Assembly (NCBI RefSeq): GCF_005155025.1
Contig: NZ_CP039731.1
Span: 2,294,001 to 2,358,000 of the forward strand
Length of the DNA stretch: 64,000 nucleotides
From: Aquitalea aquatilis
Lineage (GTDB): Bacteria; Pseudomonadota; Gammaproteobacteria; Burkholderiales; Chromobacteriaceae
Direction: 5' to 3'
Shown: one piece after another, positions 45,974 through 53,442 of the stretch
Position numbering within the stretch: position 1 is the first letter of the stretch
Layout: each line of letters starts with the position of its first letter
Notes under the pieces: model-generated
The model's database searches: none
What the model was told of the DNA's origin: nothing
Seen by the model: the letters and a program-made list of their open reading frames with translations, nothing else
Program-made: the position numbers and the translations under genes

Positions 45974-47665
45974 ATGCGGCAGAGCAGATTTACACTTGGC
46001 AGCACGCTTCTCTGGCTGGGCAGCCTGTGGCTGACCACGGCGGTGCAGGCAGCCCAGCCAGTGCCACGGCCCAATATCGTGCTGCTGGTGGTGGACGATA
46101 TGGGCTATTCCGATCTGGGGGCGATGGGCGGTGAAATCGACACCCCCAATCTGGATGCCTTGCTGCGCGAAGGCCGGCTGTTGTCCAGCATGCTGGTGGC
46201 ACCCACCTGTTCACCCACCCGCGCCATGCTGCTGTCCGGCATGGACAATCATCTGGCTGGTGTCGGCAATATGGCCGAGATGATGACGCCCACGCTGACC
46301 CCGCATCAGGTGGGGCAGGCTGGCTACGAAGGCTATCTGGCCAGCCGGGTGGTGGCCCTGCCGCAGCTGCTGCGCGAGGCCGGTTATCACACTTATATGA
46401 GTGGCAAGTGGCATCTGGGCATGGCCGATGGCCAACGGCCGGAGAGCCGTGGCTTCGAACGCTCTTTTGCGCTGATGAATGGTGGTGCAGCACATTTCAA
46501 TCAGTCAGCTCCACAGCAGATCATGGCAGGCACGCCGGCTCCGACTTATCGGGAGGACGGCCGCATTGTCTCCTTGCCAGCCAATTTCTACTCCAGCACT
46601 TTTTTTACCGACAAGCTGATCAGCTACCTGGACACGCAGCCCGCCGACGGCCAGCCCTTCTTTGCCTATCTGGCCTATACCGCGCCGCATCTGCCCTTGC
46701 AGGCTCCCGACCGCTTTCTGCAGCAATATCGTGGCCGCTATGCGGCCGGTTACGAGGAAGTTTCCCGCCAGCGCATTGCCCGCATGCAGCGGCTGGGGCT
46801 GATCGGCAAGCAGGTTAAGCCCGTGCCCATGCCGCCCGGTGTCCGACCCTGGGCCAGCCTCAGCCCGGCCGAGCAGGCCCGTTCTGCCCGCGACATGGAA
46901 GCCTATGCCGCCATGCTCAGTGCGCTGGATGCCGAAGTGGGCCGGCTGGTGGCGCATCTGAAGCAGCGCGGCCAGTTTGACAATACCGTCATTCTCTTTC
47001 TGTCCGACAACGGGCCGGAAGGCAATGACTGGGCGGCAGATGGGGGTAACAAAAGCTGGATACCCGCCAACTTCGACAACCGGCTGGAGAATATCGGCCG
47101 CCCTGATTCCTTTGCCTTTCAGGGGCCGGCCTGGGGCCAGGTCAGCGCCCAGCCTTTCCGCTATTTCAAGGCTTTTACCAATGAGGGCGGGGTGCGCTCG
47201 GCTTCGTTCATCCGCTATCCCTCTGCTATCCGGGCGGGTCGCAGCACGCAGCTGCTGACCGCCATGGATGTGATGCCCACCCTGCTCGAGCTGGCGGGTG
47301 CCCACCATCCCGGCCTGCTGTGGCAGGGACAGACGGTGCTGCCTGTGCAAGGGATGTCGATGCTGCCTTATCTGCAAGGCCGTGCTGCCGTGCACAATCC
47401 CGATTATGTGTGGGGCATGGAGCTGATGGGACGGCAAGCCTTGCGCAAGGGCCGCTGGAAAATCGTCTACCACTACCAGAACCGCAGCCAGGGGCGCTGG
47501 GCACTATACGACCTGCAGCAAGACCCGGGCGAACAGCATGATGTTGCTAGCCGCCATGCCGCCAAGCTGGACGAACTGCTGACGGAATGGGCGCAGTATG
47601 TGCAGCGCAATAATGTGCGCCCCGGCACGCGTGATACCGGTTATCCGCTGACAGGAGGCGAATGA
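45974..47665 (+). CDS. Exported arylsulfatase-type sulfatase
   Basis: 563-residue sulfatase with a signal peptide (cleavage near VQA-AQP). The active site is APTCSPTRAMLLSGMDNH: Cys79 in C-x-P-x-R is the residue oxidised to formylglycine. Metal ligands are in NIVLLVVDDMGYSDLGAMGG and LFLSDNGPEGNDW; SGKWHLG supplies the conserved Lys and His. It hydrolyses sulfate esters, most likely aryl sulfates, in the periplasm. ATG 45968 abuts GGAGG, so ATG 45974 (6-base spacing) is preferred. The next gene, 1 base on, encodes the maturation enzyme. The neighbouring amine genes suggest an aryl or aralkylamine sulfate substrate (inference). Confidence 0.92.
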   Translation: MRQSRFTLGSTLLWLGSLWLTTAVQAAQPVPRPNIVLLVVDDMGYSDLGAMGGEIDTPNLDALLREGRLLSSMLVAPTCSPTRAMLLSGMDNHLAGVGNMAEMMTPTLTPHQVGQAGYEGYLASRVVALPQLLREAGYHTYMSGKWHLGMADGQRPESRGFERSFALMNGGAAHFNQSAPQQIMAGTPAPTYREDGRIVSLPANFYSSTFFTDKLISYLDTQPADGQPFFAYLAYTAPHLPLQAPDRFLQQYRGRYAAGYEEVSRQRIARMQRLGLIGKQVKPVPMPPGVRPWASLSPAEQARSARDMEAYAAMLSALDAEVGRLVAHLKQRGQFDNTVILFLSDNGPEGNDWAADGGNKSWIPANFDNRLENIGRPDSFAFQGPAWGQVSAQPFRYFKAFTNEGGVRSASFIRYPSAIRAGRSTQLLTAMDVMPTLLELAGAHHPGLLWQGQTVLPVQGMSMLPYLQGRAAVHNPDYVWGMELMGRQALRKGRWKIVYHYQNRSQGRWALYDLQQDPGEQHDVASRHAAKLDELLTEWAQYVQRNNVRPGTRDTGYPLTGGE

Positions 47666-47666
47666 C

Positions 47667-48683
47667 ATGCGGCGCGGTTTGATGGCCGGCGGCTTGCTGT
47701 GGGTGAGTCTGGCGGCGGCCGCCGCGCCGCTGCTGGGCAGTGCTGCTGCCTGTCGGCGCTATGGCGGCGTGCCAGACACGGCGGCCACTGCACAACGCTG
47801 GCTGCCGGGCGGACGTTTCATCATGGGGGCGGATGATGCCTATCCCGAAGAAGCGCCTGCGCGCGAGGTCGCCGTCGCAGGCTTCTGGATGGATAGACAC
47901 GAAGTGAGCAATGCCCAGTTTGCCCGCTTTGTGCGCGCCACTGGCTATCGCACCCTGGCCGAGCGCGGGCTGGATGTCCGGCATTATCCAGCTGTGCCGG
48001 CCAGGCTGCGCCAGCCCGGCTCCATGGTGTTCATCATGCCCACCCGGCTGGCTCCGGACCAGGTCAACTGGTGGCACTTTGTCCCCGGTGCCAACTGGCG
48101 GCAGCCGGAAGGGCCGGGCAGCAGCTGGCGCGGGCGGGAGAACCACCCGGTGGTGCATATTGCTCGTGAAGATGCCATGGCCTATGCCCGCTGGGCCGGG
48201 CGCAGCCTGCCGACCGAGGCTGAGTTCGAATATGCCGCGCGTGGTGGCGTCGACAGCCGTTTTCCCTGGGGGGATAGCCTACAGCGACAGGGGCGGCAGA
48301 TGGCCAATACCTGGCAGGGGCCTTTTCCCTTCAAGAACAATACTGAGGATGGCTTTGCCGCTACCGCACCGGTGGGCTGTTTTGCGGCCAATGGCTATGG
48401 CCTGTTCGACCTGATTGGCAATGTGTGGGAATGGACTGCAGATGACTGGAGTACGTCGCTGGCCAGCGCTGTGGCACAGCCAGCGTTGAATCTGGAGGAT
48501 GCCCTGTCATTGCAGGCGCTCGGCAGCAAGCTTGGCACCATCAAGGGTGGTTCCTTCCTGTGCTCGCCGCTGTATTGCCAGCGTTACCGGCCCAGCGCCC
48601 GCCATGCACAGGAGCTGAGCCTGGGCAGCAGCCATATCGGTTTTCGCACCGTATCCCACGCGCCTGGGCTGGCCAAGCCTTAA
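47667..48683 (+). CDS. Exported formylglycine-generating enzyme (sulfatase maturase)
   Basis: 338-residue FGE/SUMF1-family protein. Family features in order: PGGRFIMGADDAYPEEAP, FWMDRHEVSNAQFARFVRATGY, NHPVVHIAREDAMAYARWAG, LPTEAEFEYAARGG, GYGLFDLIGNVWEWTADDW and GGSFLCSPLYCQRYRPSAR. Cys299 and Cys304 have the spacing of the copper-binding catalytic pair of aerobic FGE. Unusually, it starts with an apparent signal peptide (RGLMAGGLLWVSLAAAAAPLLGSAAA), so maturation may occur in the periplasm next to the exported sulfatase. AGGAGG lies 8 bases before the ATG. Its stop overlaps the end of hpaR on the other strand. Confidence 0.9.
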   Translation: MRRGLMAGGLLWVSLAAAAAPLLGSAAACRRYGGVPDTAATAQRWLPGGRFIMGADDAYPEEAPAREVAVAGFWMDRHEVSNAQFARFVRATGYRTLAERGLDVRHYPAVPARLRQPGSMVFIMPTRLAPDQVNWWHFVPGANWRQPEGPGSSWRGRENHPVVHIAREDAMAYARWAGRSLPTEAEFEYAARGGVDSRFPWGDSLQRQGRQMANTWQGPFPFKNNTEDGFAATAPVGCFAANGYGLFDLIGNVWEWTADDWSTSLASAVAQPALNLEDALSLQALGSKLGTIKGGSFLCSPLYCQRYRPSARHAQELSLGSSHIGFRTVSHAPGLAKP

Positions 48684-49156
48684 GCTTCCTCTGTCATGCT
48701 GCTCAGCAGCACACCGGGCTGGGGAGCAGGCAGCTGTTCCAGCTCGCTGAGCAGGCCGATCAGCAGCTCCAGTTTTTCCTCGCCGAAATGGGCTTCGATC
48801 TGTTCGTAGCAGGCGGTGGACAGCGGGGCCACCTGGCGGGTGAGGCGGCGTCCTTCCTTGGACAAGGACACGATCAGCCGGCGGCTGTCCACCTTGTCGC
48901 GGCTGCGCAGCACCAGTCCGGCTTTTTCCATGCGCACCAGAATGCCGGTCAGGCTGGGCGACAGGATGCAGGCCAGGTCGGCAATCATGCCGGCTTCCAT
49001 TTCGCCGCGATCATCCAGCAAGCGCAAGATGCGCCATTGCTGTTCGGTCAGGCCCACGCTGTTGAGCAGAGGGCGGAAATAAGCCATCACCGCTTCGCGG
49101 GCGCGCAGCAAGTGTTGGGGCAGGCGGTGCTGGTGCTGGGGATTCTGTTTGGGCAT
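48680..49156 (-). CDS. hpaR: MarR-family repressor of the homoprotocatechuate pathway
   Basis: 158-residue MarR winged-helix protein. The block LLRAREAVMAYFRPLLNSVGLTEQQWRILRLL closely follows E. coli HpaR, as do ACILSPSLTGILVRMEKAGLVLR (recognition helix), DSRRLIVSLS (wing) and the tail AHFGEEKLELLIGLLSELEQL. HpaR represses the meta-cleavage operon until an aromatic acid binds. Here it lies 11 kb from the hpa operon, divergent from an SDR gene. A TTAA-N4-TTAA box overlaps its own -10, so autorepression is likely. ATG 49156 is chosen by homology; the upstream in-frame extension is not conserved. Confidence 0.88.
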   Translation of the reverse strand: MPKQNPQHQHRLPQHLLRAREAVMAYFRPLLNSVGLTEQQWRILRLLDDRGEMEAGMIADLACILSPSLTGILVRMEKAGLVLRSRDKVDSRRLIVSLSKEGRRLTRQVAPLSTACYEQIEAHFGEEKLELLIGLLSELEQLPAPQPGVLLSSMTEEA

Positions 49157-49179
49157 GGGGCACAGGATAAGCAATGTTT

Positions 49180-49213
49180 TTAACATCTTAACATTCAGTT
49201 TCCTGCAACCCAA
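49180..49213 (-). promoter_or_regulatory. hpaR promoter with candidate HpaR operator
   Basis: On the minus strand TTGGGT (49213-49208), 17 bases, TAAGAT (49190-49185). TTAACATCTTAA (49180-49191) covers the -10 element; it is the third member of the TTAA-N4-TTAA set. Confidence 0.55.
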
Positions 49214-49313
49214 GTTCGCTGCTGTTTGCCCATGTGTTCTCCACCATTTGATTGATGGGGCGCTGCCGCTCTGCAGCCTAGACTGGGCCATCATCCACCA
49301 ACAGGAGCAAGAC

Positions 49314-50102
49314 ATGAGCGAACAGGCCAGAACCATCGTCATTACCGGAGCCGGCAGCGGCATTGGGGCCGCCTGCGCCCGGCTGCTGGCCGCCGATGGC
49401 CACGCGTTGGTACTGATAGGCCGCCGCGCCGCGCCATTGCAGGCGGTGGCACAGGATTGCGGTGCGCTGGCACTGGTGGGCGATGCCGCCAGCAGCGCCG
49501 ATTGGCAAGCGATGCTGGCACAGATCATGCAGCGCTACGGGCGGATTGACGGCCTGCTGTGCTGCGCCGGTGGTCTGGGCATGGGCAGTGCGCTGGCGAC
49601 CGACGATGCAGCATGGCAGGCTGCCATGCGTGCCAATCTGGATTCGGCCTTTGTCAGCACGCGCGCTTGTCTGCCAGCCCTGATCGACAGCCGGGGGGCC
49701 GTGGTGTTGCTGGCATCGATTGCCTCGCTCGCCGCCGGCCCGGAAGTCTGTGGCTACACCACGGCCAAGCATGCCCTGATCGGACTCACCCGTTCGCTGG
49801 CACGCGACTATGGCCCGCAAGGGGTGAGAGTGAATGCGGTCTGCCCCGGCTGGGTGACTACGCCGATGGCCGACGAGGAAATGCAGCCGTTGATGCAACA
49901 CTACGGTGACAGCCTGCAGCAGGCGTATGCCCGGGTGACGGCAGACGTGCCCTTGCGCCGCGCTGCCGCACCGGAGGAAATCGCCGCGGTGTGCCGCTTT
50001 TTGCTGTCGGAACAGGCCAGCATCATCACCGGCGCGGCCATTGTGGCTGATGGCGGCTCCAGCATTGTCGATGTGCCGACGCTGGCGTATGGCCAGCTCT
50101 GA
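49314..50102 (+). CDS. Short-chain dehydrogenase/reductase
   Basis: 262-residue classical SDR. It has cofactor motif TGAGSGIGAA (near residue 12), CAGG (NNAG equivalent), VVLLASIAS (catalytic Ser region), YTTAKHALIG (Tyr-x3-Lys) and NAVCPGWVTTPM. It oxidises or reduces a hydroxyl or carbonyl group with NAD(P)H; the substrate is unknown. It is divergent from hpaR across 157 bases that contain the HpaR-like operator, so it may be induced by the same aromatic signal. CAGGAG ribosome site before ATG 49314. Confidence 0.88.
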   Translation: MSEQARTIVITGAGSGIGAACARLLAADGHALVLIGRRAAPLQAVAQDCGALALVGDAASSADWQAMLAQIMQRYGRIDGLLCCAGGLGMGSALATDDAAWQAAMRANLDSAFVSTRACLPALIDSRGAVVLLASIASLAAGPEVCGYTTAKHALIGLTRSLARDYGPQGVRVNAVCPGWVTTPMADEEMQPLMQHYGDSLQQAYARVTADVPLRRAAAPEEIAAVCRFLLSEQASIITGAAIVADGGSSIVDVPTLAYGQL

Positions 50103-50148
50103 CGCCATGTAAGCAACAAGACCGCCGGGTGGCGATCTTGTTGCGCGC

Positions 50149-50222
50149 TGCGAACAAAACCCCTGCTGCATCGGCCCGCCTTGCCTCAGGGACACTAGGC
50201 TATTTTGTTAACTGCTCTTAAT
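50149..50222 (-). repeat. 3'-end-associated intergenic repeat, copy E (internally deleted)
   Basis: ~74-bp copy. The outer parts (aacaaaacccctgctgc and tcagggacactaggctattttgttaactgctctta) match copy D, but the GTAC-N5-GTAC centre is missing. It lies 46 bases after the SDR stop, in the same orientation relative to that gene as the other copies. Confidence 0.75.
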
Positions 50223-50240
50223 TAGCTGAGCCATTCCTGA

Positions 50241-51020
50241 TCAATGCATGGCGGCGCTACTCTCCGGCAGGGTGGCTCCACCATCCACCACGATGGTCTG
50301 TCCGGTGATATAAGCCGCAGCATCGGAGGCCAGAAACAGCATCGCCGCCGCGATATCCATCGGTTCCCCCAGCCGGCCCAGCGGAATGCTGCCGGCAATG
50401 GCCGCATTCAGGCCGGCATCGCCCAGATTGTCCATGGCTGGTGTGCGTATCATCCCGGGCTCCACCCCGTTGACGGTAATGTGATCAGCCGCCAGTTCCA
50501 GTGCGGCGGCGCGGATAAAGCCGTTAACCCCGGCCTTGGAGGCGGCGTAATGCGCCAGCCCCGGATAGGCAACCCGCGGGCCGGTCACCGATGAGGTGGC
50601 AATGATGCGCCCGCCACCCTGGTGACGCATGGCTGGCTGTGCGGCCTGACTCAGCCAGAACAGCGCCTGCAGGTTGACCGCCAGCGTGCGTTGCAGAAGT
50701 GCCGGGCTGATATCGGCAAACGCCGTCAGCGGGAAATAAGCGGCATTGTGGATCAGCACATCCAGCCGGCCCTGTTGTTCCAGCACACGGCCTACCAGTG
50801 CGGCGGCCTGCTCTGGCTCGGCCAGATCGCATTGGCAGGCACTGGCCTGCAGGCCTTGCGCCCGCAAGGCTGCGGCCGTGGCCTGAGCCAGTTCTCCCTG
50901 CAAGTCCGCCACCACCACCATGGCCGCATGCTGGGCAAACAGCTGGCAGATGGCCGCGCCTATGCCTTGCGCGCCGCCGGTCACCAGCACCACCTTGCTG
51001 GCAAAGTCGAGCTTGAGCAT
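50241..51020 (-). CDS. Short-chain dehydrogenase/reductase (UcpA/MoaE-like)
   Basis: 259-residue SDR. Motifs: VLVTGGAQGIGAAI, CDLAEPEQAAALV, IHNAAYFPLTAF, GGRIIATSSVTG, YAASKAGVNGFIRAAALE and VNGVEPGMIRTP. It is 9 bases after moaF and shares its operon; GAGGAG ribosome site. In Klebsiella the monoamine-regulon operon moaEF also pairs an SDR (MoaE) with MoaF (from memory), so this could be the equivalent. Its substrate is not known; oxidation of a side-chain alcohol in amine catabolism is a guess. Confidence 0.85.
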   Translation of the reverse strand: MLKLDFASKVVLVTGGAQGIGAAICQLFAQHAAMVVVADLQGELAQATAAALRAQGLQASACQCDLAEPEQAAALVGRVLEQQGRLDVLIHNAAYFPLTAFADISPALLQRTLAVNLQALFWLSQAAQPAMRHQGGGRIIATSSVTGPRVAYPGLAHYAASKAGVNGFIRAAALELAADHITVNGVEPGMIRTPAMDNLGDAGLNAAIAGSIPLGRLGEPMDIAAAMLFLASDAAAYITGQTIVVDGGATLPESSAAMH

Positions 51021-51029
51021 GGCAGCTCC

Positions 51030-51863
51030 TCAGTCGTGTAGCGGGTGGCGGGTACGATTGAGAATCTGCGTTTTTGCACCGACCGGGAAGTTGGAAATGG
51101 TAGTGAAGTCATTGCCCTGATAGCCGAAAATCTTGCCGTCGGTTTTCAGTTGCTGCAGGTCGATCAGCACCACACCCAGCGTGGGGATAATTTTCTCGCG
51201 CCAGACAAACAGGTAGAGCTCGCTGTCCAGCTTGAAGTAATGGCAGCGGTCCACATCGGCCAGCCCCTGTTCCACCCCTTGTAAACACTGCCAGGTATAA
51301 AAATGGCTGTTCAGATAGATATGCTCGTAACACTCGGTGGGGCTGTAGCGGTACTGGTTGCGCAGGCCGATCAGTTCGTCGCTGACGTGGTGCAGAGTGG
51401 TGCTGGCCGTAACCGGCTGATTGAGGCTGCCATGGGCAAACTGGCAGCGTACTGCGGTCAGCTCCTGACCCTGATTGACGCGACTGAAGGCCGATTGCGC
51501 CACCTCCTCGGCTTGGGGCAGTTGTCCGGCCACGGCGGTAAACACAGTGCGTTCCAGATCCAGCACCAGACTGAGCGAATGGCCATGTTGCTGGCGCGGA
51601 ATGAAATCCAGCAGCACGATGCCGGGACGCAGGCTGCTGGCGCGGTAAGCGCCCTGGCCGACAAAGCTCTCGGCGCTGCCCTTGCTGATGGTTTCCAGCT
51701 GGCAATCCTGCTCACCCACCTGCAGGCTGGCGCTGCTGCCATCGGCAAAGTGCAAGACAAACTGCCGCCCTTGCAGGGAAGTACTGAAGGGAAGAATGTG
51801 GCTATCCGGGGCAAAACCATCGGCCAGATCGCCGACGGGAATGAATACGGGTTGGCTGCTCAT
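51030..51863 (-). CDS. moaF: MoaF-family protein (monoamine-regulon type)
   Basis: 277-residue soluble protein with two beta-rich domains. Recognised features: start FIPVGDLADGFAPDSHILP and the C-terminal block YRYSPTECYEHIYLNSHFYTWQCL, GLADVDRCHYFK, YLFVWREKIIPTLGVVLIDL and TDGKIFGYQG, all typical of MoaF. The family is often annotated as molybdenum cofactor biosynthesis, but moaF was named for the monoamine regulon of Klebsiella, and no moaA-E or moeA genes lie nearby. The biochemical role is unknown; the calycin/lipocalin-like layout hints at ligand binding. It forms an operon with the downstream SDR. GGAGAAC ribosome site. Confidence 0.78.
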   Translation of the reverse strand: MSSQPVFIPVGDLADGFAPDSHILPFSTSLQGRQFVLHFADGSSASLQVGEQDCQLETISKGSAESFVGQGAYRASSLRPGIVLLDFIPRQQHGHSLSLVLDLERTVFTAVAGQLPQAEEVAQSAFSRVNQGQELTAVRCQFAHGSLNQPVTASTTLHHVSDELIGLRNQYRYSPTECYEHIYLNSHFYTWQCLQGVEQGLADVDRCHYFKLDSELYLFVWREKIIPTLGVVLIDLQQLKTDGKIFGYQGNDFTTISNFPVGAKTQILNRTRHPLHD

Positions 51864-52323
51864 GTTGTTCTCCTGATGGGGTAAAGGCCCGATCAGTGTG
51901 CGAGAGCAGTGCTGCTGACACCATCCACCATTTGGTTGAAGCCGCCGGACTCATATAGCAAAACGGGCAGCTTCCGCTAAAGGAAAGCGCCCCGTGGCCG
52001 CCATGTCAGCAGCGCAACCAGGCTGCGCCAGTACCGCTACAACTTTGCAAGACCCAACTCACGACGACTTCCCGCTGTTCAGGCGTACCGCGCAAGTGTT
52101 CCTAACAGATGGACAATGCGGAATGGCATGTATGCGTAGTTGTACTGATCGTCATTGATACAGGGGAGGGCGAACTGTCGCGAGAAGAGGGAATGAGGCG
52201 AAAATAAAAAACGGGGCCATCCTTGCTGGAAGGATGGCCCCGCTTTGGTGTGCGGCTTGAATGGGTCGGGAATGATGCCTTGGCTTTCGCCCAAGCAACT
52301 TCCCTGCATACCGCGCAGGTGGC
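51864..52323. other. Intergenic region between moaF and fabI
   Basis: 460 bases without a convincing gene. It contains the fabI terminator (52201-52242), a GC-rich imperfect inverted repeat near 51968-51996 (cgggcagcttccgc / ggaaagcgccccg) and the presumed moaF promoter, for which no good -35/-10 pair stands out. Confidence 0.4.
52201..52242 (-). terminator. Terminator downstream of fabI
   Basis: On the minus strand CGGGGCCATCCTT-CCAGC-AAGGATGGCCCCG is a perfect 13-bp stem followed by TTTTTTATTTT, about 80 bases after the fabI stop. Confidence 0.9.
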
Positions 52324-53112
52324 TCAGGCGTCCGGTACGTTCATCGAGTTGATGCTGAAGCCAGCATCAACATAGGTGATTTCACCGGTAATGCCGGAGG
52401 ACAGGTCCGACAGCAGGAAGGCGGCGGTGTTGCCCACTTCCTCGGTGGTCACATTGCGGCGCAGACAGGATTGGCCGGCTGCAATCGACAGCAGCTTGGA
52501 GAAGCCGGAAATGCCGGCGGCAGCCAGGGTCTTGATCGGACCGGCGGACAGGCCGTTGACACGGATATTGTCCTTGCCGAGGCTGGCGGCCATGAAGCGT
52601 ACCGACGATTCCAGGCTGGCCTTGGCCAGACCCATCACGTTGTAGTTCGGGATGGCGCGGATGGCACCCAGATAGGACAGGGTCAGCAGGGCGGCATTGC
52701 GGCCTTGCATCATCGGGCGTGCAGCCTTGGCCAGCGCCGGGAAGCTGTAAGCGGACACATCATGCGCGGTGTGGAAAGCTTCGCGGGTCAGTGCGTCCAG
52801 GAAGTCGCCTTCCAGCGATTCGCGCGGGGCGAAGGCAATGGCATGCACCAGGCCGTCCAGCCCATCCCACTGTTTGCCCAGATCGACAAACAGCTGGTTG
52901 ATTTCATCATCACTCTGCACATCGCAGCGGAAAACCAGCTCGCTGCCGAAATCCTTGGCCATTTCACGTACACGGTCTTCCAGCTTGTCCACCACGTAGG
53001 TGAAAGCCAGCTCCGCGCCTTGCTTGTGGCACGCCTGGGCGATGCCATAGGCGATGGAGCGGTTGGAGATCATGCCGGTAATCAGAATTTTTTTGCCTTG
53101 CAGAAAGCCCAT
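52324..53112 (-). CDS. fabI: Enoyl-[acyl-carrier-protein] reductase (NADH)
   Basis: 262 residues, the E. coli FabI length. It catalyses the last reduction of fatty-acid elongation and is the target of triclosan. Features: [20 protein letters not shown] (cofactor-binding), [41 protein letters not shown] (catalytic Tyr-x6-Lys), [15 protein letters not shown] and [15 protein letters not shown] 53112 follows GGACTCCAAATG-type spacing with GGA; the upstream in-frame codons are not conserved. Single gene with its own terminator. Confidence 0.96.
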   Translation of the reverse strand: MGFLQGKKILITGMISNRSIAYGIAQACHKQGAELAFTYVVDKLEDRVREMAKDFGSELVFRCDVQSDDEINQLFVDLGKQWDGLDGLVHAIAFAPRESLEGDFLDALTREAFHTAHDVSAYSFPALAKAARPMMQGRNAALLTLSYLGAIRAIPNYNVMGLAKASLESSVRFMAASLGKDNIRVNGLSAGPIKTLAAAGISGFSKLLSIAAGQSCLRRNVTTEEVGNTAAFLLSDLSSGITGEITYVDAGFSINSMNVPDA

Positions 53113-53442
53113 TTGGAGTCCTTCTTGGTAGAAACAGGGGGGCATTATACCCAAGCCTGCGCTACGCTGTCGTGGTGATTGTCCGACAGCCGTCGTGCAC
53201 GCGGCGGCAAGGCCGCGAATCGCGCGTCCGGCAGACGGTCGGAAAAAGGTTTATATCGTGGTAACAGGCCGTGCGCCACGGGCTGGAGCGTTCCGCCGCC
53301 AGCCGGAAACAGGCTATCCTGTCCACGATGCATGATTATTCCGTTCTGCCCGGGCTGGGTGGCAGGCTGTTGCCGCTAGCCGCAAAACGGAAAACCGCAA
53401 TGATAAGCTAGTCATGATTAATGCGTAAGCAGTCACAACAAT
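53113..53442. other. Divergent intergenic region fabI-yejA
   Basis: 330 bases between divergent genes. I see no gene, RNA or terminator. A short stem (gcgcgtccggcagacg) and an A/T-rich patch before yejA (gataagctagtcatgattaatgcg) are the only features; promoters for both genes must lie here. Confidence 0.4.

Noticed and set aside
47667-48683. Maturase as a lipoprotein (Cys after AAA near residue 29)
   Set aside because: Position -3 is Ala rather than Leu/Val/Ile, so the lipobox is poor; an ordinary signal peptide is more likely.
51030-51863. moaF as a molybdenum-cofactor biosynthesis gene
   Set aside because: No other molybdopterin genes are near, and the family name derives from the monoamine regulon; context is amine catabolism.
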